From Stereocaulon alpinum (lineage: Eukaryota > Ascomycota > Lecanoromycetes > Lecanorales > Stereocaulaceae): a stretch of 64,000 bases of DNA. Made by a program: the position numbers and the translations under genes. The DNA lies in contig JAEUBA010000019.1 in NCBI GenBank assembly GCA_018257865.1, positions 248,001 to 312,000 of the forward strand. The letters run 5' to 3'. Positions 57,190 to 64,000 of the stretch are shown piece by piece. Position 1 is the first letter of the stretch. Each line of letters starts with the position of its first letter. Below the pieces are notes generated by a model. The model saw only the letters and a program-made list of their open reading frames with translations. It was not told the DNA's origin and ran no database searches.

Positions 57190-58997
57190 TCAAACACCCT
57201 GATTCGCACTCTTCTCCCCCCTCTCACTCCCACTCCTCTCCGCGTCCTCCTCGTGACCGAATTTTCGAGCTTTCTCCTCATCCATCTCGCCACGTTCGAG
57301 TAAGAAGGCTTTTTGAGTAACGGTGTGTGTTTTCCACGGTAGTGTCCCGATATATTTCGGTCCAAGTGGGTCTGTGAACATGCTTTCTACTTCTTCGAGC
57401 GTTTTGCCAGCTGTTTCTGGGAAAGCGAAGTATACGTGTACGAACATGGCGAAGAGGAAGACGCCGAAGAGGATGTAGGTTTCCCATTTTATGTTTACGA
57501 AGGCTGGGGGGACGAAGTAGCCGAGCGCGAAGTTGAAGGCCCAGTTTGCGGAGGTTGATAAAGCGACTGCTTTGCCGCGGACGCGGAGCGGGTAGAGTTC
57601 TGGGGGGTAGATCCAGGATACGGGACCCCACGTAGGGGCGTAGGAAGCGACAAAGAGGTACGAGCAGGCGATGACTGCTTTTGAGGGTTTGCCGGAGATG
57701 CTCCAGCTGGCTTCGGGGGTGTTGTTTACGCCTTTGGGACCGGCGTAGTGGCCGTAGGATTTTAGGAGGCCGCCGTTTGCGAACATCCAGGTCATCATGC
57801 AGAGGGCGCCGATTAGGAGGGTTGGACGGCGGCCCCAGCGGTCGACGTAGAGGAGGGCGGGGATCGTCATTACTACGTTTATTACGTATTGGATAGAGCT
57901 GGAGACGAGGAGGTTGTTGCCTGTTAGGCCGGCCATGGCGAAGACGTAGGTTATGTAGTACACTGAGGGGGTGGGGTTAGTGGGGTGTGAGGATGGGGTT
58001 GTGGGGGATGGAGTGGGCTTACTCATGACGTTCATGCCTGTTAGCTGGGACCAGATTTGGGTGAAGACGCCGATGTGGGTTCGGTTGATCATGTTTGGCT
58101 TGAAGAGCTCGAGGAACGATGCATCTGCGTTGCTGCGCTCGAACTCGCACATGTCTTTAATGTCTTGAAGTTCCTTTGCTACGAAGGGGCTGTTTGGGTC
58201 ACCTTTGCCGTGCACAAGGGTGAGAACGGCATGGCAATCTTCCCAGCGGTCCTTGCGGGCGAGCCAACGGGGTGACTCGGGGAGGAACACCATTCCCAGG
58301 AAGAGGAGAATTGCTGGGATCATTTGGAGAGCCCACGGGACACGGAATGCGGCTGGGCCGTTGATGAAGGAGCAGCCATAGGAGATGTAGAACATGATTA
58401 AAATACCCCAGGTGATAGCCCATTGCTGAGCTCCAACTAGGCGACCGCGCTTGCTGGGAGGTGCTAATTCGGAGATGTAGACTGGGACTTGGGCAGAACA
58501 GATGCCCACACAGAAACCGTTAATGATACGGCCTACGATGAGCATGCCGATATTCTGAGAAGCAGAGACGATGATCGAGCCAATAACCCTATCATTGTTT
58601 AGTTTTACAGGCTTTGGGAAGATCTGGGTGTTTGGAAACTCACCAGATGACTGCACCGATCATGATGGCCTTCTTACGACCGAAGATATCAGAGATGAAG
58701 CCGGAGCACAAGGCAGCGAGCCATGATCCTCCGGCCATGGAAGCAGTGATACCACCTTGGACATCGGCCCTGGGCCCTGTGCACTTGCTTGGGTCTGTGG
58801 TAGGAGGACCCTGGTTGAAGTAACATTTGTACTGGGGAGTACCCAGGATAGCCGACATAGAAGATATATCGAAACTAAATGACTTGTTAAAAGCTTTTTC
58901 TTGAGTATAGACGTTGAACACAATAGATGGCCTACCCAAACAGACCTCCGCCAATGATGGCGATGGCCGCGATCACGTAGACGTTGCCGACTGGCAT
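57190..58997 (-). CDS. MFS sugar transporter
   Basis: Exons (minus): 58997-58936, 58874-58644, 58588-58023, 57962-57190, giving 543 aa with 12 predicted membrane helices. Family signatures: GGGLFGFDISSMS in helix 1 (joined by the first intron), DIFGRKKAIMIG, GRIINGFCVGICSAQVPVYISELAP, PESPRWLARK, QIWSQLTGMNVMMYYI (joined by the third intron), DRWGRRPTLLIG, WIYPPELYPLRVRGK and PETAGKTLEEVE near the end. This is the plasma-membrane monosaccharide/proton symporter class; the precise sugar cannot be read. All introns are 55-61 nt. It faces a 1.2-kb upstream region with an inverted repeat noted separately. Confidence 0.93.
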
Positions 58998-60238
58998 TTT
59001 GAAGATTTGAGAGAGTTGCTATTCGTTATTGACTATTTGTTCAGTCGTTGACCATGCGAAACGAGAGGTCAGTCGCAATGTACAACATGGAAAAAGGAAA
59101 GAGATGAAGTGGAAGCGAAGGTCTCATATACATCCGATGTCACGTAAAAGCACGCCTCGAGCTCCAACAGTAGTGAATCTCGGAATGAAGAGCCGATCAA
59201 CAAGCCTGAAGGTTCCGAGGTCACATGCAAATCATCCATTTCACCGTCACTCATTGGATGCCATTCGCAATTGGTACTTCACTCCCACTAACAATCCCAT
59301 GTCTTTGTGCGGCACGAGGCTCTAGTGCATGCGGGGTACCGTAGCTTGATCCTAAGGTACCTTATAGCGGCATGGTACCCCACCAACTGACCTTCCGGCA
59401 CCATGGCTCACTGCCCGCTTGCCACTGACGAAGGGGGCGTCGCGTGAGCATCTTGGCGTTGGAAAGTGAACGATGGAATTGTATGTATACAGTAACCATC
59501 TACTGAGACTATGTTGTTGATAGATATGTCAGTGTCCTCGAGTGAATTGGATTCAGAGAATCAACGGTTATTCTCGGGTAGTTACTCCCCCTAAAGGTGT
59601 GCTGACTGCAGTAGATACGAAGACAACACCTCAGCTTATTGCTCGAAGAGTTGCATAAGGCATTTCTGGCTAACGCTCAGGCAACATTGGTTGGAGGATG
59701 AACCGGGGTAAACAGCAAGGGATCACCACTCGATGGCACGGTGGTATGGATACCTATTAATGGTTGGTGCTGGGCGCGGAGAGACTTGCTAGTCGTGGTA
59801 TGGTGAGGTACGGCTCATTGTCGATCAGAAAGATCACCTGCCAAGCTTTACCAGAAGTAGCGCAGCTTGCGGCGTTGAAAGCTTCTAGGACTGTTGGTAG
59901 CAACTCCGTACGATCCAGCCTATTAACTATTACCTATCAGGACGATTTCTGGAAAATACTGCCATGCTGCCACTTAACCGTTCGCTGACTCCACGAGTGT
60001 TGAAAGGTAAGACCAGTGGTCTAATATTCGTGGTAGAAGTTGAAATGTCTTGGGATCCACATTCTCTACAGGTATACTTGATGCCACCTTCCCAGCGTCC
60101 ATCTTACCAACTTTCCCTGGTGCGGGCTGTTTGAGATGAGTCGCGCTTCATTTAAAGCTGTTAGTTTTACATCACAACGCCAGTTTAACTATAGTATGGC
60201 CGTAACGATTAAGAAAGCTATAATACGTATCTTCTTGT
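58998..60238. other. Upstream region of the sugar transporter
   Basis: 1.24 kb with no gene. It carries an inverted repeat at 59333-59381 (separate entry) and otherwise nothing I can name. Confidence 0.45.
59333..59381. promoter_or_regulatory. Inverted repeat with possible CreA-type sites
   Basis: ggggtacc (59333-59340) and its reverse complement ggtacccc (59374-59381) flank a 33-base spacer that includes a further ggtacc. The arms fall in gcgggg and ccccac, both matching the loose SYGGRG carbon-repressor consensus. It lies about 340-385 bases upstream of the sugar-transporter start. Such short matches are common by chance. Confidence 0.3.
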
Positions 60239-61239
60239 TCACGACGAAGCTGACACCCCCTGAGCCTTCAAAAACCGCTCGGCAGCATTGGCAGCTGCAA
60301 TTGCTTCCTTCTGAAACCCCAAAATATCTCCACAAAGAAGGATAGCGTGCGGAGCGTGCTGTGACTCATATAGTTCCACCTCGTTTCCTTGCACCTTGTT
60401 CATATTCTCCACGAGTTTTGCTCCAACGTCATAGAGAACCTCACCGCCACCAAGCTGCACGAATATAGGTACGGGAGTTGGGAAAGGGCTATCACGAGGA
60501 GTTAGGTATGGGTTAGATATGCGCATGAAGGAGGGTTTGAAGCTTTCGATCTCCCCAGTCATGATTGCCGATGTGACGAAATCAGTCTTAAATTTTTGGT
60601 TCTGGTCGAAAGATTTGGGATCGGTCTCAAGGTCCACCCACGGACTCCAAAATAGGGCAACTGATGGCAACGGGAGGGCATCTTCGTTGTCATGGAAGCA
60701 TCTTAGTATTGCGATGACGATGTGACTGCTGGCGAAGTCTCCAGATACAATGATATTAGTTGCTGGAATTCCCAGGCTAAGTAGGTACTGATACGCCGTC
60801 ACAGCATCTTGTAGAGCGGCTGGGAAGGTTCCTTAAGGGCAGAGCTGAGTCGATATTGAGGACAGAAGAACATGGTAGACGTGCTTTTGGTGAGCGTACC
60901 TGCTCCAAATGCGGTGTTGGCGTCCCGGCAATCTCCTGATACGTAGGCACCTCCGTGGGAATGGAGAATGGTCTTCTTTTGACTGTCGTCTCGAGCGTCG
61001 AAGAGCTTCAGATGCCAGACTCCACCAGTCAATGTTGGTTGAACCTCGGCATCCTCAAGCACCCCGCTGTATAAATTTTTGCTTGCCGGCATAATCTTGA
61101 CAAAGCGTTCTTTCTCGGAGCCGGGTCTAGAGAACGAGGTGGGCAGTATTGAATCGTGCTCGAGAAGCTGAAGATCAGCTTGAGGAGCTCAGTGCCCCAC
61201 GGCTGACAGTAGGTCCAGCTCGGGTGTTAGCGGAGACAT
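60239..61239 (-). pseudogene. HSL-type alpha/beta hydrolase, inactivated
   Basis: Reading from the ATG at 61239: in-frame TGA at 61191-61189 after 16 codons, then open through LLEHDSILPTSFSRPGSEKERFVKIMPASKN, the oxyanion motif HSHGGAYVSGD, and FCPQYRLSS. A frame change follows at about 60827, after which the correct continuation is FPAALQDAVTAYQYLLSLGIP in another frame. The nucleophile motif, normally GDSAGG in this family, reads GDFASS: the catalytic Ser codon TCC has become TTC and a Gly codon has become Ser. The distal Asp and His segments (FVQLGGGEVLYDVGAKL; SQHAPHAILL) remain. Three independent lesions make this a pseudogene. No intron resolves the frame change. It was probably an esterase/lipase of the hormone-sensitive-lipase family. 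Confidence 0.85.
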
Positions 61240-61926
61240 TTGGGAATAAAACAAAAGAGTAAGATTGGATATTTAATGCAAACCAGGATCGCTGTTAGTA
61301 CCGTATATAGACTCTTGCCTGGTTGGCGAGTGTAGAAAGACATCCCGATGTCAATGATATCGTTGCGTTTTGAAGCTATTCATCGTCGTTTGGGAAGAGG
61401 AGTAACATGGGCATGATTTCGGACACGCCTACGCAACGCCTTTGATTGATATCTCACAACGCGAGACTTAACCTGCGTAATTCGGGCGTTGTGGGCGACA
61501 GTGTGTATGCAGACAAAACGGACTAAAAGCGAGCCAATTATCACAGTGGGGCGATGGTGGGTCGATACGTGTACAGAAGGATCCTTCGTCTCGCCTAGTC
61601 CTGGCGGGTGACTCTCGTAACCACGTTAGTTGATTCAGCTCGTATAACTGGGTCAGAGGTTCGACAATAGTAGGGGAAAGGTCAGCATACGGTGCATACC
61701 TCGGTCCTCTGTAACTAGACACCACGGCCCATAAAGGAAAGACATAAATTTTCGGCAGTGGCGTGCTTCTCATCTACCAAACCAATGTGACCTCGCGAAG
61801 ACAAAATTTCCGCCACGATACTAATGCGACACAGTTGTAGACCTTGCTCTTCTCGAGGTATATATCGAAGCTGAGCTTTACGATTGTCCATTGTACGGAT
61901 CCCAGCATGGGACTCGTATAGCTCCC
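61240..61926. other. Intergenic
   Basis: 687 bases; nothing supported. Confidence 0.4.
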
Positions 61927-62256
61927 TTATTCTCCTTCACGATCAACAGACCAGCTGGCTTTCGACAGCTTCTCCAGCGTTGGCCTAAGCGCTGTATAGT
62001 TTAATCTCCAATTCACGCCCTCGTTCTGAAGGGTCGTATCCGGAAGAGGAACGAGCTTGAAGTCGGGTTCCTAAAACGCAGCAAGCTGCGTCAGTGATGC
62101 ACGTGGATGAGATCCAGGGTTCTTCACGCAGGCCCATCTGCATTGGGCCTGCATTTTCGCCGCTATCTCCTGCTTCTCTAGATATGTTTCCCACCAGATG
62201 TAGCTATGCCTTCCCATCCACTCTGCAAAGAAGGTTTTGAGGTCAAACTCGTCCAT
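61927..62256 (-). CDS. Small hypothetical protein, 90 aa (possibly a larger gene's end)
   Basis: Exons 62256-62128 and 62070-61927 with a 57-nt intron (GTGAAG donor, TTTTAG acceptor), phase 0. The joined protein reads MDEFDLKTFFAEWMGRHSYIWWETY..., CRWACEPDFKLVPLP, NWRLNYTALRP, ending WSVDREGE. It is rich in Trp, Tyr and Glu, looks like real protein rather than noise, and spans the splice cleanly. The frame is also open upstream of the ATG (DHQLSAITSNKVSNVLL), back to a TGA near 62320, so this may be the C-terminal part of a longer gene whose first exons I could not find, or a relic. No family recognised. Confidence 0.45.
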
Positions 62257-62740
62257 CAACAGGACGTTAGAAACTTTGTTGGAAGTAATGGCGCTGAGCT
62301 GGTGATCAAAGTGAATAGCTCCGAGTCACTCAGGTAAGACGACAAGTCAGAGAGGCTTCATCGAGGCCATGACATGATTGCTCCGATCCAAAAACTGGCT
62401 CCGCCGTCACGACATGCACGGGAGATGGCCTGGCATGATTGCTGTAAATCTAACGGTCCGGAAGCTACCTCCCAGCCCTAGACGTTCTACGCCTATCTGC
62501 ATAATCGTGGAACCCAGCTTCTGAATTATGGCTATGATGAAGACACAAGCTTTCAAGCGCGGAAGGTATAATGATTGTGCATGTAGAATTGGCGCAAGCG
62601 CACGCCTTGACTTTGCTATTGTAAATAGCCGACGTGAAAGTGGGCATATTGGAGAGGAGATTGGGAGAAGTAGGAGTAACAGAAAGTGAGTGAGAAGTTG
62701 AATGGCTTAGAATCTACACTTTATAATACAGGGATGTCCA
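62257..62740. other. Intergenic
   Basis: 484 bases between the small hypothetical gene and the MPP gene stop. Apart from the possible upstream coding extension to about 62320, nothing is seen. Confidence 0.4.
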
Positions 62741-64000
62741 TTACCGCCTTCCCAATTTCCACCGGGCTATCTTCTCTTCTATCTTTTCCCAGCCGAGGTC
62801 GACTTGACCATTTGCCGTTGAACCCTCCTGCAGCACCACAGTGGGGGCACCGCTCCCCTTGCCAACATTTAGTATATTGCCACCGAAAACTAGCTTGGCG
62901 ACTCTCCTTAGGTCCTTGACAGTCAGAGCTTCAATCTTGTTGCACATTTCTTTCACCCCATACTTTCGACCATGAACCTGAACTTGCCGCCCAAGGTCTT
63001 CTAACTCAACCATGCGGCTTTCTAAATTCATGAGGAGGGCGCTTCTCAGCTGATTCTTTGCACGGTTGACTTCCACTGTTTGCAAAGACGAGAAACCACT
63101 TTCTAGCGTCAAGTTTTGAAGCTCGCGGCACATAACGTCTAACATCTGCCCTGCTCGTATGGGATTGCAGCTTGCGCTAATACCGAAAAGGCCCGAGTCT
63201 GTGTAAGAATGGTTAAAAGCCGCACAGGATTCCACCCAGCCGTGTTGGTTCAGTACATTGGTGTAAAGTCGCGAGTACATGCCCTTGCCTGGACCGCCGG
63301 CGCTGAAAGAGCCTCCACCGCCTAGCAGGGTTTGAAGAGTTGCGAGAGCGTAGATGTCTGGCGAGGAGATTGGAAGAGCCTCGAAGGCGAGCTGGATGTA
63401 GGTGAGATCTGGAAGCGCTGGGTTTACTGGTGGCGGTAATGGAGGTAGTGAGAGAAAACCACCAGTGTAGTGTGATGGCATGTTAAGGCTGAAAGGAGTC
63501 GATTGCGAAGATGACAGATCCAAGGAAGATACAGACGCTTGCGCAGATGCTGACGTCGAGATATTCTTAAGAAAGGGTATATGCGAAGCCAATCTCGATG
63601 TTTGTGGTGGCGAAGGTGAAGAGGACGGGAGAGCTGAATATGCCGATGATAACGAAGTAGTGGACGAAGAGGCGGAGACCTGGCCATGAGAGGAGGTATC
63701 CGATACCGTCGTCTCCGAGCCGTATTGTGAGAGACTGGGTCCTTGCTGTTTCTTCATATCGCCGAAGTATCTTTCTGTTAACTTCAAGGCTTCTTCATGT
63801 GGAACGCCGACGAATGCGACCACCAACCTCTCCGGATGGAAGAATGTATTTCGATACTTCTCTACCACGTTTCGGTCGATGAATTGTAGGCGCTCTTCTG
63901 GGCAGAGCAGAGGGTTTCCCAATGTGTTCCCTTTGTATGCAGCCATATTGACTAGCTCAGGTAGAATCAGCTCAGGCTTTGACCAGATTTCCCTAATCTC
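62741..64000 (-). CDS. MAS2: Mitochondrial processing peptidase alpha subunit, partial (5' part outside the window)
   Basis: 420 codons, uninterrupted, running off the right edge; the frame continues in from IREIWSKPELILPELVNMAAYKGNTLGNPLLC. M16-family features: FFHPERLVVAFVGVPHEEAL, the Gly-rich substrate-recognition loop LLGGGGSFSAGGPGKGMYSRLY that marks the alpha subunit, GWVESCAAFNHSYTDSGLFGI, NRAKNQLRSALLMNLESRMVELEDLGRQ, and a normal C-terminus WEKIEEKIARWKLGRR. The Ser/Pro-rich insert between the first and second of these is usual in fungi. The protein pairs with the beta subunit in the mitochondrial matrix to remove presequences of imported proteins. The catalytic zinc motif belongs to the beta subunit, so its absence here is expected. 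Confidence 0.94.
   Translation of the reverse strand, partial: EIREIWSKPELILPELVNMAAYKGNTLGNPLLCPEERLQFIDRNVVEKYRNTFFHPERLVVAFVGVPHEEALKLTERYFGDMKKQQGPSLSQYGSETTVSDTSSHGQVSASSSTTSLSSAYSALPSSSPSPPQTSRLASHIPFLKNISTSASAQASVSSLDLSSSQSTPFSLNMPSHYTGGFLSLPPLPPPVNPALPDLTYIQLAFEALPISSPDIYALATLQTLLGGGGSFSAGGPGKGMYSRLYTNVLNQHGWVESCAAFNHSYTDSGLFGISASCNPIRAGQMLDVMCRELQNLTLESGFSSLQTVEVNRAKNQLRSALLMNLESRMVELEDLGRQVQVHGRKYGVKEMCNKIEALTVKDLRRVAKLVFGGNILNVGKGSGAPTVVLQEGSTANGQVDLGWEKIEEKIARWKLGRR

Noticed and set aside
63424..63687. 87-codon minus-strand open frame inside the MPP alpha gene
   Set aside because: Out-of-frame shadow of the Ser/Pro-rich insert.

Overview
The window is nuclear DNA from a filamentous ascomycete (Pezizomycotina; Dothideomycetes is my best guess, not proven). 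The genes are interrupted by many short GT-AG introns, mostly 50-75 nt. Marker families include PalH, HET-domain proteins, a NACHT/ankyrin STAND receptor, a CYP52-like P450 and a GH127 enzyme. I see no operons, CRISPR arrays, rRNA or convincing tRNA genes. Exon boundaries were worked out by hand from splice motifs, reading-frame continuity and protein conservation.

Layout. 0-16 kb is a compact housekeeping block: a small hydrophilic protein, the Rad5 DNA-repair helicase/ubiquitin ligase, a large protein joining an ADF/cofilin-homology domain to a C-terminal PH-like domain, OHCU decarboxylase (urate breakdown), a nuclear-looking protein of unknown function, and a WDR44/Dgr2-like WD40 protein. 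16.6-18.5 kb holds a CYP52-like P450.

18.9-48 kb is a looser accessory block: two HET-domain genes, a 1105-aa protein of unknown function, a STAND receptor (alpha/beta hydrolase + NACHT + ankyrin) with a young 60-bp coding tandem repeat, and a multi-pass membrane protein with an apparent frameshift. Gene-poor stretches of 1-3 kb lie between them. A complete 510-bp hAT-type MITE with an 8-bp target duplication sits at 22.7-23.3 kb. A conserved complex I assembly factor (NDUFAF6-like) and a likely secreted protein lie inside this block.

48.7-64 kb returns to mostly conserved genes: a membrane-anchored GH127-type enzyme, the ambient-pH receptor PalH, an F-box-like protein, an MFS sugar transporter, a decayed HSL-type alpha/beta hydrolase pseudogene, a small hypothetical gene, and the C-terminal two thirds of the mitochondrial processing peptidase alpha subunit, which runs off the right edge.

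The genes do not form one pathway. The most suggestive grouping is HET + 1105-aa protein + HET + STAND + membrane protein at 18.9-47.9 kb, which resembles a fungal allorecognition or innate-immunity neighbourhood.
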